A DNA stretch of 36,881 nt from JANXXV01 sp038230275 (GTDB taxonomy: Bacteria; Acidobacteriota; Terriglobia; Bryobacterales; Bryobacteraceae). Made by a program: the position numbers and the translations under genes. The notes beneath the pieces are model-generated. The model saw nothing but the letters and a program-made list of their open reading frames with translations, did not search any database and was not told the DNA's origin. Position 1 is the first letter of the stretch. Each line of letters starts with the position of its first letter. The DNA is taken from NCBI GenBank assembly GCA_038230275.1, contig JBBRNO010000053.1, positions 1 through 36,881 on the forward strand, given 5' to 3'. Of this stretch, positions 23,058 through 32,700 are shown piece by piece.

Positions 23058-23712
23058 AATTCACTACACTCACGCTACTACTTACCGCAATCGGCTGGTC
23101 CCAAGAAGTGGCGGCTCCGACAACGCGACCGTCAGAGCTGCGACCGTAGTCTTCATCGGCGACTCCATCACGGACGGTTGGGGAAAGAAGTACGGCGGCC
23201 AGTTCTTCCCGGGTGAGCCCTATCTGAATCGCGGGATCGGTGGACAAACCACTCCGCAAATGCTGATCCGTTTCCGCCCCGACGTAATCGCGCATCATCC
23301 AAAAGTAGTGGTGATTCTGGCAGGGACGATCGACATTGCCGGCAACACGGGCCTCTCAACGCTGGAAGCGATTGAGGACAATTTAATGTCGATGGTGGAC
23401 CTGGCGCACGCCAATGGCATCAACGTGGTGTTCTCTTCGGTGATGCCGGTTTGCGATTACATCAAACAGCAGACAGTGCGCCGTCCGCCAGAGCAGATCA
23501 TCGCTCTGAACGTGTGGATGAAGGAGTACGCGTCAAAGCGCGGGCTGGTGTATCTGGACTACTACACGCCCATGCTGGACGACAAGCAGATGCTGAAGCA
23601 GGAGCTTACGTTTGATGGATCGCACCCTAACGACGCAGGCTACGAAGTCATGGTGCCGCTGGTCGAAAAAGCGATTGCCACTGCACTGAAGATGGGCAAG
23701 CCGCATAGATAG
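23054..23712 (+). pseudogene. Frameshifted SGNH/GDSL esterase
   Basis: Translation from ATG 23054, in a 4-bp ATGA overlap with the previous gene, gives a signal peptide (MKFTTLTLLLTAIGWSQE) but stops at TAG 23147-23149. The body continues in the next frame: VVFIGDSITDGW (block I with the catalytic Ser) from 23146, RGIGGQTTPQML (block II Gly), and DGSHPNDAGY (block V, Asp and His) up to TAG 23710-23712. So one frameshift separates leader from enzyme, probably between about 23100 and 23145. Block III reads LAGTIDIAGN where families of this type have GTND: Ile replaces the oxyanion-hole Asn. Two separate lesions argue for a true pseudogene rather than a sequencing error. An internal ATG at 23260 would lack block I. 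Confidence 0.85.
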
Positions 23713-23715
23713 CCT

Positions 23716-23835
23716 GGTACCGCTCCCTGACGGTCACGGCTCGGTTCCACGATTCACGGCGCGATCCGATTCTCTTACCATCACCGCGTACCTACCGTCA
23801 CACAATCCGCGCCGTGACCGTGAGGGAGCGGTACC
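23716..23835. repeat. Long hairpin repeat (25-bp arms, 70-bp centre)
   Basis: The left arm at 23716-23740 and the right arm at 23811-23835 are inverted copies matching at 24 of 25 positions; both end in GGTACC/GGTACC. The element fills nearly the whole gap between two convergent genes: it starts 4 bp after the SGNH stop and ends at the base before the DUF1501 stop. A related copy lies at 32984-33062. It may serve as a bidirectional transcription barrier but has no T-run and too large a loop for a classical terminator. An interspersed palindromic (REP-like) element is the best reading. Confidence 0.8.
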
Positions 23836-25236
23836 TTACGCCAGCAATTGCGGCACAACATTGCCGTGCACGTCGGTCAAGCGGAAGTCGCGGCCTTGGA
23901 ATCGATACGTCAACTTCTTATGATCGAACCCAAGCAACTGCAGGATAGTGGCGTGCAGGTCGTGCACGTGCACCTTGTCCTTCACCACGTTAAACCCTAG
24001 CTCATCGCTTTCACCTATTGTGATTCCGGGCTTCATGCCGCCGCCCGCCATCCACATGGTGAACGCATTCGGATGGTGGTCGCGTCCATCATTCCCGCCC
24101 TGCACCATCGGAGTCCGTCCGAATTCACCGCCCCAGATCACCAGAGTGTCTTTCAACATGCCGCGCTGCTTTAAATCCTGCACCAGCGCCGCGCAGGCTT
24201 TGTCGGTATCAATGCAGTTTTGCTTGATGTCCTTCACCAGGTTGCCGTGCTGATCCCACGCTTCATGGAACAACTGCACGTAGCGAACGCCGCGTTCCAC
24301 CAACCGCCGGGCCATCAGGCAATTATTGGCGAAGGAAGGTTTGCCAGGCTCGGCGCCATACATTTCCAGAACGTGCTTGGGTTCCTTGGCAAGGTCCATC
24401 AACTCCGGCGCGCTACTTTGCATCCGGAACGCCATCTCGAACGAGTTGATGCGCGTGGCGATTTCCGGATCACCGGTTACGTCCAGCCGCATCTGATTCA
24501 GCTTCTTTACCGAATCAAGGGAATCGCGCTGCAATTCATTGTCGACGCCGGGCGGATTCGAGAGGTAGAGCACCGGGTCGCCGCTGCCGCGGAACTGCAC
24601 GCCTTGATAAACAGTGGGCAGAAACCCGCTGCCCCAACAAGAGTTCCCGCCGCTGGGCCCTTTCTTTCCAGAGCTTGTAACCACAAACGCGGGCAAGTCT
24701 TGTGATTCACTGCCCAGACCGTAGGTCACCCACGAGCCCATGCTCGGCCGGCCGAATAATTGCGAGCCGGTGTTCATCAGGATCTGACCGGGTGCGTGAT
24801 TGAACGCATCGGTAGTCATCGATTTCACGATGGCGATATCGTCCACCACTTTCGCCAGATGCGGAAGCAGTTCGGAAAGCTCAGCGCCGCTCTGCCCGTA
24901 TTTGGCAAACTTGAACTTCGGCCCCAACAGTTTCGAATTGGGATTGATGAACGCGGCGCGATAACCCTTCAGCAAGTCTGCCGGAGGCAATGTGCCATCG
25001 AACTTCGCCAACTGCGGCTTATAGTCGAACATCTCCAAATGGCTGGGCGCACCGGCCATGAAGAGATAAATAATGCTCTTCGCCTTCGGTGCAAAATGCG
25101 GTTGCTTCGGCGCCAGCGGATTATCGGATGCCAGCCCGCTCACACCGCACAGATGGCCCAGTGCCATGGCGCCAAGCCCAACACCACACTGTTCCAGGAA
25201 CCAGCGGCGAGCGATTTGATTCGGTTTCATATTCAT
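23836..25236 (-). CDS. DUF1501 protein, exported (module 2B, GGNDGRDHHP subtype)
   Basis: A 466-residue DUF1501 protein, the last gene of the four-gene operon. The leader is IARRWFLEQCGVGLGAMALGH (residues 8-28), Tat-type. Body: IYLFMAGAPSHLEMFDYKP, SMTTDAFNHAPGQILMNTG, RPSMGSWVTYGLGSE, RRLVERGVRYVQLFHEAWDQHG, IWGGEFGRTPMVQGG, GRDHHPNAFTMWMAGGG and the end LTYRFQGRDFRLTDVHGNVV. The stretch after GEFGR differs from the other two DUF1501 proteins here (GRTPMVQGGND rather than GRTVYxQGxLT), marking a second subtype. The start is ATG 25236 one base after the PSD1 stop; a second ATG two codons on (25230) has better spacing to AAGGAA. Function unknown; alkaline phosphatase clan. Confidence 0.92.
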   Translation of the reverse strand: MNMKPNQIARRWFLEQCGVGLGAMALGHLCGVSGLASDNPLAPKQPHFAPKAKSIIYLFMAGAPSHLEMFDYKPQLAKFDGTLPPADLLKGYRAAFINPNSKLLGPKFKFAKYGQSGAELSELLPHLAKVVDDIAIVKSMTTDAFNHAPGQILMNTGSQLFGRPSMGSWVTYGLGSESQDLPAFVVTSSGKKGPSGGNSCWGSGFLPTVYQGVQFRGSGDPVLYLSNPPGVDNELQRDSLDSVKKLNQMRLDVTGDPEIATRINSFEMAFRMQSSAPELMDLAKEPKHVLEMYGAEPGKPSFANNCLMARRLVERGVRYVQLFHEAWDQHGNLVKDIKQNCIDTDKACAALVQDLKQRGMLKDTLVIWGGEFGRTPMVQGGNDGRDHHPNAFTMWMAGGGMKPGITIGESDELGFNVVKDKVHVHDLHATILQLLGFDHKKLTYRFQGRDFRLTDVHGNVVPQLLA

Positions 25237-25237
25237 C

Positions 25238-28200
25238 CTATTCCTTGGTGATGGTCTCGTCCAGATTCAATAGCACCCGCGAAACGGCGGTCCATCCGGC
25301 CAGTTGCGCGGGTGTCGTTCCTTTCGGCAAAGCGGGCGGCTTGGTTGGATCCGCCGCCGCCAGATTCCAAGGCTTCGCGTCACTGCTTTCGAAGTGCTTC
25401 GTCTCTTTCGTCAACAGGTTTGTGAGTTCCGCCGTCTCTGACGCAGTTGGCTTTCTAGACAGACAGCGACGCACCGCATACGCGATTCGCTGCTCATCGT
25501 TCTTTCCGCCTTCCTGCAAAGTGCGCAAGGCCAGTGCGCGGGCCGATTCCAGGAACATCGGTTCATTCAGCGTCGTAAGCGCCTGTAGCGGAGTGTTCGA
25601 ACGGGATCTTCGCACGCAGGAGATATCGCCGTTGGGCGCATCGAATACCTGCAGCATGGGGTACGGAATCGAGCGATAACGGAAGGTGTACAGCGCGCGC
25701 CGGTAACGTTCATCACCTTTGGCCTCAATCCACACCTTCGGTCCGTAACTGGCCGGCGGAAGAAACAGGAATTCCGGCGCCGGTGGATTCACGCTGGGGC
25801 CGCCCACCTTCGGGTTCAGCAAGCCGCTTGCCGAAAGCGCGATGTCGCGAACAATCTCCCCTTCCACGCGGAAGCGAGGCCCGCGCGCCAGCAGCCGATT
25901 GTACGGGTCTTTCGTATACAGATCCGGCGTAACCTTCGACGATTGTTTATACGTGGCCGAGGTGACAATCAACCGGTGCACGGCCTTCATGCTCCAGCCG
26001 CGTTCCATGAATTCCACCGCCAGCCAATCCAGCACCTCCGGATGCGAAGGAGCTTCACTCTGTTTGCCGAGATCCTCGCTGGTGCTCACCAGGCCGATCC
26101 CGAAATAGTTCTGCCATGTCCGATTCACCAGCGCGCGCGCCGTGGTGGGCGCCTGCCGGTCCACCAACCACCGCGCGAACGTCAGACGATTTGCAGGCGC
26201 ATCGGCCGGCAGCGGATTCAAGAACGACGGCACGCCGGGACTCACCTGCTTGGCCGGCTTAAGAAAATCGCCGCGCGTCAGGATGTGCGTTTCGCGCGGA
26301 TCTTCCCGAGTTTGCATGACAAGCTGCGCCGAACCTTCCGGATGCTGTTTCCACAATCCGGCGATCGTTGCGTTGGCGTCTTTCCACTCCGGCACCGTCG
26401 TGCGCCAATATCCAAACACCGTCTGCGTCTGTGCCGGCTTCCGCAGTTCCGCCGGAATCAACAGGATTTCCCGGACGTTCTTCGGCAGCGGATCTGCTTC
26501 GGCATTCGCCGCAGTGGTAATGGACAAACGCATGCGGCCCAGATTGTGATTCTGGTTATCGTCACTGTTCCAGCCGCCGTGGTTCTGCTTCAGATAGAAA
26601 ATCAGTACCGTGCCTTTCGGATTGGAAATAGGGGAAGCCGCGGTAAAAACAGCCTTGCGCGGTTGGTTGCGCAGGCCGGGTCCCGCGTCTATGCCCCATG
26701 CCGTTTCGTCTTTCCCGTCGATCGCAAATTCAATCGGCCCAGTGATACGGCGTTTATCTGTCTTGTCGAAAAACATCGGATCCAGAACGGTCTCAGGCAG
26801 GTTGATGTCGGCCGTTGCTCTTGAGAATTTGACCTTCGTGATCTTGTCCGGAGCATCCGCCGGCGCGGCCTCCACTTCAAACTCCGTGAGTGCACCCGTG
26901 CCCTTCAAAGAGCGGCCGGGGCCACCCAGCGGCAGATTCGGGTCGTTCAATAATTCCAACCGGAACGCGGTAATGTTCTGAACGTCCGTCTTCACCGTCA
27001 TCTTCACTTTGTGCTTCGTCGGCGCGTACCCCTGAGCCAACAGGGAACCATCCTTCATCGGAATGTACTTCTGGCCGCCGTTGGAAATGTCGTCCACTTC
27101 CGGCTTCACCACTGTCCATTCGGGTTGCCCGGTTTTCACCTGCGTCTCCCAAGCCGCCATGCGGGTTTGCCAATCCGGGCTGCGATGCTGGATATCCGCT
27201 TCCATCTCATTCATGCGCCGGAACAGATCGCTGCGCATGCGCTGTTCATCTGGCGTGTACACCGGAATATTCGCCTCGTGCGAGTTATTCAGAAACGCGA
27301 AGATCTTGTAATACTCTTCCTGCGTCAATGGATCGAACTTGTGGTTATGGCATTGCGCGCACTGGATGGTGACGCCCAGAACACTCTTGCCAATCGCATC
27401 AATGCGATCGAACATCGCCTCCATACGGAACTGCTCCGGGTCCACGCCGCCTTCTTCGTTGATCATCGAGTTCCGCAAGAAGCCAGTGGCCACCAGTTGA
27501 TCCTGCGTGGGATTCGGAAGCAGATCGCCCGCCAGCTGCTCGATCACAAACTGCGAATAAGGCAGATCGCGATTAAATGACTTGATCACCCAGTCGCGGT
27601 AGGCCCACACCTGCCGGATCTTATCTTTCTCATAGCCATCGGAATCGGCATAGCGCGCGGCATCCAGCCAGTGGCGGCCCCAGCGTTCGCCATAGTGCGG
27701 CGATTGCAACAGCCGGTCCACCTGCTTTTCGTATGCATTCTTGCTCTTGTCTTTCAAGAAGGCATCCACTTCCGCAATGGTGGGCGGCAGGCCGATCAGA
27801 TCCAGCGAAACGCGTCGCAACAGCGTGACGCGGTCCGCTTCAGGCGAAGGCTTCAGCCCTTCTTTATCCAAGCGAGCCAGAATGAAAGCGTCGATGGGGT
27901 TCACCACCCAGCGCGAATTGCTGACAGCCGGTGCGACCGGACGCTGCGGCGGAATAAACGCCCAGTGTCTCTTGATCGAGGTGACCTCCACGGTGGCGGC
28001 GTCCGGCCAAACCGCGCCCTGATCAATCCAATTGCGGATGGTGGCAATCTGTTCTGGATCCAACTTTCCGCCCATGGGCATGCGGGCCTGATCGCCAATA
28101 CCGGCCACGCGCTGATACAAAATGCTCTCGGCCGCGTTCTTCGGTTGAATTGGATTGCCAGACAAGCCGCCCGCAAGCGCCGCCTTTTTCACATCCAACC

Positions 28201-28351
28201 GCAGCCCGCCCATTTCCCGCTTCGGACCGTGGCAACCATAGCAGGACTTCGCGAAAATCGGCTGAACGTCCCGGACGAAATCGGTCTGCGCCGGCAAGCT
28301 GCCAAACAAAGCCAACCCAAGCGCGCCTGTCTTAAAAAAAGTCTTAAACAA
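25238..28351 (-). CDS. PSCyt1-PSCyt2-discoidin-like-PSD1 cytochrome c protein (module 2B)
   Basis: A 1037-residue exported protein. After a short signal (FKTFFKTGALGLALFGSLPAQ) comes domain 1 with heme motif CYGCH, then MPMGGKL. DUF1549 has NPIDAFILARLDKEGLKP, RVSLDLIGLPPTIAEVD, RYADSDGY, and heme motif CAQCH followed by NHKFDPL. The middle (about 390-620) is not LamG but a beta-sandwich of discoidin or carbohydrate-binding look: NITAFRLELLNDPNLPLGGPGRS...LTEFEV...FYLKQNHGGWNSDDNQNHNLGRMRLSI. DUF1553 follows to LNLDETITKE. The start is TTG at 28351: it overlaps the upstream DUF1501 gene by 8 bp and has AAAGGAC 5-6 nt upstream; no ATG precedes the heme site. The coupling indicates co-expression. 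Enzymatic role unknown. Confidence 0.88.
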   Translation of the reverse strand: MFKTFFKTGALGLALFGSLPAQTDFVRDVQPIFAKSCYGCHGPKREMGGLRLDVKKAALAGGLSGNPIQPKNAAESILYQRVAGIGDQARMPMGGKLDPEQIATIRNWIDQGAVWPDAATVEVTSIKRHWAFIPPQRPVAPAVSNSRWVVNPIDAFILARLDKEGLKPSPEADRVTLLRRVSLDLIGLPPTIAEVDAFLKDKSKNAYEKQVDRLLQSPHYGERWGRHWLDAARYADSDGYEKDKIRQVWAYRDWVIKSFNRDLPYSQFVIEQLAGDLLPNPTQDQLVATGFLRNSMINEEGGVDPEQFRMEAMFDRIDAIGKSVLGVTIQCAQCHNHKFDPLTQEEYYKIFAFLNNSHEANIPVYTPDEQRMRSDLFRRMNEMEADIQHRSPDWQTRMAAWETQVKTGQPEWTVVKPEVDDISNGGQKYIPMKDGSLLAQGYAPTKHKVKMTVKTDVQNITAFRLELLNDPNLPLGGPGRSLKGTGALTEFEVEAAPADAPDKITKVKFSRATADINLPETVLDPMFFDKTDKRRITGPIEFAIDGKDETAWGIDAGPGLRNQPRKAVFTAASPISNPKGTVLIFYLKQNHGGWNSDDNQNHNLGRMRLSITTAANAEADPLPKNVREILLIPAELRKPAQTQTVFGYWRTTVPEWKDANATIAGLWKQHPEGSAQLVMQTREDPRETHILTRGDFLKPAKQVSPGVPSFLNPLPADAPANRLTFARWLVDRQAPTTARALVNRTWQNYFGIGLVSTSEDLGKQSEAPSHPEVLDWLAVEFMERGWSMKAVHRLIVTSATYKQSSKVTPDLYTKDPYNRLLARGPRFRVEGEIVRDIALSASGLLNPKVGGPSVNPPAPEFLFLPPASYGPKVWIEAKGDERYRRALYTFRYRSIPYPMLQVFDAPNGDISCVRRSRSNTPLQALTTLNEPMFLESARALALRTLQEGGKNDEQRIAYAVRRCLSRKPTASETAELTNLLTKETKHFESSDAKPWNLAAADPTKPPALPKGTTPAQLAGWTAVSRVLLNLDETITKE
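25241..25246 (-). promoter_or_regulatory. Ribosome binding site for DUF1501 (module 2B) inside PSD1 3' end
   Basis: AAGGAA on the minus strand encodes the final Lys-Glu of the PSD1 protein. It is 4 nt from ATG 25236 and 10 nt from ATG 25230, so either codon could be used. Confidence 0.65.
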
Positions 28352-29750
28352 GGATGTCCTTTATCACGCTTCCATGCACGTCTGTCAGCCGGAAGTGTCT
28401 GCCTTGAAATTTGAAAGTCAATTTTGTATGGTCCACGCCCAGGCAATGCAGTATAGTGGCGTGCAGATCGAAAACTTCCACCTGATCCCGCACCACGTTG
28501 TAGCTGAAATCATCCGTTTCGCCATGCGTTACGCCGCCTTTGATTCCGCCGCCGGCCATCCAAAGGCTGAAGCAGCGCGGATGATGATCGCGGCCATAGT
28601 TGTCGTCGGTAAGCACACCCTGCGAATAAACGGTGCGCCCGAATTCGCCGCCCCACACCACCAGCGTATCGTCCAGCATCCCGCGCTGTTTCAGGTCTTG
28701 CAATAGCGCGGCCGAAGGTTGATCCGTCTCGCGGCACTGTCCCCGAATCTCTTTCGGTAAATTGTTGTGCTGGTCCCAGCCGCGGTGGAACAACTGAATG
28801 AATCGGACTCCGCGCTCCGCAAGACGCCGGGCCAGAATGCAGTTCGCCGCATAACTGCCGGGCTTGCGTGAATCCGGACCATACATTGCAAATGTCGATT
28901 CCGGCTCCTTCGATAAATCCGCCAGCTCTGGCACCGAGCTTTGCATCTTATACGCCATCTCATATTGCGAGATGCGAGTGGCGATTTCCGGATCCTGATA
29001 GTCCTGCAACTTCAGCTCGTTCATCTTCGCCAGATCGTCCAGAAATCGGCGGCGCGCCGTGCCCGAATAGCCCTCGGGATCGGAGAGAAACAATACCGGA
29101 TCGGCCCCGGAGCGAAACTTCACACCCTGGAACTTCGTAGGCAGAAAGCCGCTGCCCCACTGCCGCTCGGCCAGCGCTTGCGTGCCGCCGCTACCTTGTG
29201 AAACCATCACCACGAACGCTGGAAGGTCCTGCCCGATGCTACCCAATCCGTACGAAATCCACGCACCGATGCTCGGCCGGCCGGCGATTTGAAAACCCGT
29301 CTGGAAAAACGTGACGGCGGGGTCGTGATTGATTGCCTCCGTCTGCATCGACCGGATGACGCAGATATCATCCGCCATCTTCGCGGTGTGCGGCAGCAGT
29401 TCACTCAACCACATGCCCGATTTCCCATGCTGCGCAAATTGAAAGAGCGAGGGCGCGGTGGGGAACTTCGCCTGGTACGCCGTCATGCCCGTAAGCCGCT
29501 GACCCTTTCGAACGGAATCAGGCAGCTCTGCGCCGCGCAACTTCTGCAAATCGGGTTTGTAATCGAACAGATCCAGTTGCGATGGCGCGCCGTGCTGAAA
29601 CAGGTAAATGACGCGCTTCGCCTTTGCCGGGAAATTAGGCAAGCTCGGCAGTCCGGTGCTAGCCTGTGCATCGCCCGCTAGCAACGACGCCAGTGCCGCC
29701 GACCCAATCCCGAGACTGGAGGACTTGAAAAATGTTCGCCTCGTCAGCAT
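28344..29750 (-). CDS. DUF1501 protein, exported (module 2A, YGRDHHP subtype)
   Basis: A 468-residue DUF1501 protein. Leader LTRRTFFKSSSLGIGSAALASLLAG (2-26) is Tat-type. Body: IYLFQHGAPSQLDLFDYKP, SMQTEAINHDPAVTFFQTG, RPSIGAWISYGLGS, RRLAERGVRFIQLFHRGWDQHN, VVWGGEFGRTVYSQG, YGRDHHPRCFSLWMAGGG, and the end LTFKFQGRHFRLTDVHGSVIKDILV. It resembles the module 1 protein much more than the adjacent module 2B protein: both share GRTVYxQGxLT...YGRDHHPRCF and HCLGxDHT. ATG 29750 is 3 nt after the PSD1 stop with AAGGAA 7 nt upstream. Its own last codons (AAAGGAC in IKDILV) form the ribosome site for the next PSD1 gene, with which it overlaps by 8 bp. Confidence 0.92.
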   Translation of the reverse strand: MLTRRTFFKSSSLGIGSAALASLLAGDAQASTGLPSLPNFPAKAKRVIYLFQHGAPSQLDLFDYKPDLQKLRGAELPDSVRKGQRLTGMTAYQAKFPTAPSLFQFAQHGKSGMWLSELLPHTAKMADDICVIRSMQTEAINHDPAVTFFQTGFQIAGRPSIGAWISYGLGSIGQDLPAFVVMVSQGSGGTQALAERQWGSGFLPTKFQGVKFRSGADPVLFLSDPEGYSGTARRRFLDDLAKMNELKLQDYQDPEIATRISQYEMAYKMQSSVPELADLSKEPESTFAMYGPDSRKPGSYAANCILARRLAERGVRFIQLFHRGWDQHNNLPKEIRGQCRETDQPSAALLQDLKQRGMLDDTLVVWGGEFGRTVYSQGVLTDDNYGRDHHPRCFSLWMAGGGIKGGVTHGETDDFSYNVVRDQVEVFDLHATILHCLGVDHTKLTFKFQGRHFRLTDVHGSVIKDILV

Positions 29751-29753
29751 CGT

Positions 29754-32700
29754 CTATTCCTTCGTTACCGTCTCATCCAAATTCAGCAGCAGACTGCCGA
29801 CGGCGGAGTACGCGGCCAGCTCACGCGCATTCAGCGCCGGATCCGATGCCGCAACGCCTTGCTTCAGGTAGGCGCCGCCTTTCCCGCCGCTAAAGTAATC
29901 CAGATGATACTGCAGACTGTCCCGCAGAATCTGTTGTTCGGCAGCGGACGGCAAGTGGCCCGTAACGGCACGGAAGCCGTACTGCAATCGCGAATCGGCA
30001 CTGGCTCCGCCTTCCTTCAACATGCGCTGCCCCAGGAAACGCGCGGCCTCCAAAAAACTGACGTCGTTCATCAAATTCAACGCTTGCAGCGGAGTGTTAG
30101 TGCGAGTCTCACGCACCACGCAAGCTTCCCGCGAAGAAGAATCGAAGTTCGTCATCATGGGCGGCGCGATGGTGCGCTTCCAAAATGTATACAGGCTGCG
30201 GCGATGCAGATCCTCGCCCGCCCCCGGAGCGTAATCTCCATCCTGCATGTTGATTTCTTTCCACAGACCGGCCGGTTGATACGGCTTCACCGAAGGCCCG
30301 CCTACTTTGTCAACCAACAGGCCCGCAACGAACAGAGCCTGATCCCGCACCATCTCCGCCGGCAGCCGGTAGCGCGCTCCGCGTGCCAGCAATCGATTCT
30401 CCGGATCCCGCTGGGTCAATTCCGGCGTCACCTTCGACGATTGCCGGTAGGTGGCGCTAGTGACAATTCGCTTTTGCAGCGCCTTCACATCCCAGCCGGA
30501 GCCCATGAAATCCGTCGCCAGCCAATCCAGCAATTCCGGATGCGATGGCGGGTCGCCCTGCATGCCAAAATCTTCCGTGGTCTTCACCAGGCCAGTGCCA
30601 AAATACATTTGCCAGAATCGATTCACGGTCACACGAGCCAACAGCGGGTTCGCCGGTTCAATCAACCATTTCGCAAATCCCAGGCGATTGGCCGGAGCGC
30701 CTGCCGGCAATGGCGGCAGGGCAGCGGGAACCCCTGGCTCCACTTTCTCGCCCGGCACATTGTAGGCGCCTCGCACCAGCACAAAGGTATCTTTCCGCAC
30801 CGGCCGCTCGTCCATCACCATCACGCTGGGAAAGGTTCTCTCCAGGGCTTCCTTTTCCTGAAGCAGCACCGCTAGCCGTTTGTAGGCGGCGTGTACTTCC
30901 GCCGGTGCGGTGTTTTCCAGAAAATACGAATGGATCTGCGCGGCTTCAACCGCGGTTCTGGCAGCGGCAGGTTTCTGGGCGATGGCTTGCAGAGATTCAC
31001 CCAAAGCCAGCCCGGCAATTTCAGATTCCGGCAACACACGGCTGTAAACCAGCACATCGTCAATCAAGCCGTGGAAGCGGCGGTCCTTGCCCCAGCCGGC
31101 GCCAATCCGCAGCGGCTCTCGAAACCTAAACCCGGCGTTGGCGAAGGGACGGTACAACGAATCGAGCTCCACTTTTACTTTGGCCGGCTTCCCGTCGATA
31201 TAAACATGCACGCCCTCAGCCATTCTGGATCCGGAATACGTTACCGCAATGTGATACCAGCGCTTTGCTTCCAGCGTGGTTTCTGTTTCCAGCCGGATTG
31301 CATCGTCTGCCCAGTTGTTGGTCACGTTCACATGAACCCTGCCTTGATTCACGTGCACACCATAGCCCTTGCCCTTTGGCTCGTCCCCCATCTTTGTGAC
31401 GATGCTGCCGTCGGGCACGGCATCGGAATAAATCCACGCCGCCAGCGAGAACCGATCCTCAATATCGAAGGCGCCGGCTTTCAGAGCCTCCACTACCGTG
31501 GTGCCGTCGAAGGAGGCGGCCTTTCCGATCCGGCCTGGAACGGTCTCGCCCGATTCAAATGGAAAGGCGACGTCCAGCCCCGCGGAGGGTGCCCAATACA
31601 GCGGCTCCGCCTTGGCAAGAGTTTTCTCCCATCGCGTTTGCGACTCGGCAATCGTGGCAGCCTGCGTCTGCAAAACTTTTTCTGTATCGTGAATGTGCAG
31701 CTCTACCTTTTGCATGGCGGATTGCTGTTCCAACGTGGGCGCGGGCACCAGTGGCGGTGAGTTCCCATACTTCATTGCGCGGCCCATCTCCGGAACATTG
31801 TTGAAGTAGGCGAAGATCTGGTAAAACTCTTTTTGCGTAAACGGGTCGTACTTGTGGTTGTGGCAGCGCGCGCATCCCAACGTCACGCCCATGAAGACCG
31901 TCGACGTGGTCTCCACGCGATCCACCACATATTCCACCGCGTACTCTTCCGGAATGATGCCGTCCTCGGTGTTCGCGCGGTGATTGCGGTTGAATCCGGT
32001 GGCGATCTTCTGTTCGTTGGTGGCATTCGGCAACAAATCACCCGCGATTTGTTCCAGCGTGAATTGATCGAAGCGCTCATTGCGATTGAACGCGTCAATC
32101 ACCCAATCGCGCCAGCGCCACATCACCCGCTCGCCGTCGAACTGGTAACCATTGGTGTCGGCGTACCGGGCCGCGTCTAGCCAGCGTTCCGCCATGCGCT
32201 CACCGTACCGGGGCGACGCTAGCAGCCGGTCCACGGCCCTTTCATAGGCCGCCGGCGACTTGTCGTTCAGAAACGCATCCAATTCGGCAAGCGTCGCGGG
32301 CACGCCGGTCAGGTCCAGGCTCACCCTTCGCAGCAGCGTCTCCTTGGAGGCCTCCGGCGAAGGCGGGAGACCTTCCCGATCCAACCGTTCCGCTACAAAC
32401 GCATCGATCGGATTTCTTATCCACGCAGGGTTTTTCACTGGCGGAATCGCAGGCACCACCGGCGGCAGAAACGACCAGTGCTGTTGCCACTTAGCGCCCT
32501 GTGCGATCCACGTGCGCAGTGTTTCAATTTCCCGATCCGTGAGCGAGAGGCCGGAATACACGGGTGGCATGCGGACCGCTTTCTTCTCTGCCGTGATGCG
32601 GCGAATCATCTCACTGGCTGCCGGGTCGCCTTCCACAATCGCCCGTCTGCCGCCTAGATCCGATTTCGCGGCGGCTTCACGGTCCAGCCGCAATGGAATC

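Noticed and set aside
23716..23835. Reading the hairpin repeat as a rho-independent terminator
   Set aside because: The loop is 70 nt and no T-run follows either arm; a repeat element fits better, though it may still slow transcription.
28334..28340. Run of seven A (T on the coding strand) just after the TTG start of the PSD1 gene as a programmed frameshift site
   Set aside because: The frame is intact without slippage and no alternative frame encodes anything useful there.
29859..30875. Open frame of 338 codons on the plus strand
   Set aside because: Opposite the DUF1553 part of the module 2A PSD1 gene; composition rich in Arg, Gln and His, typical of an antisense frame.
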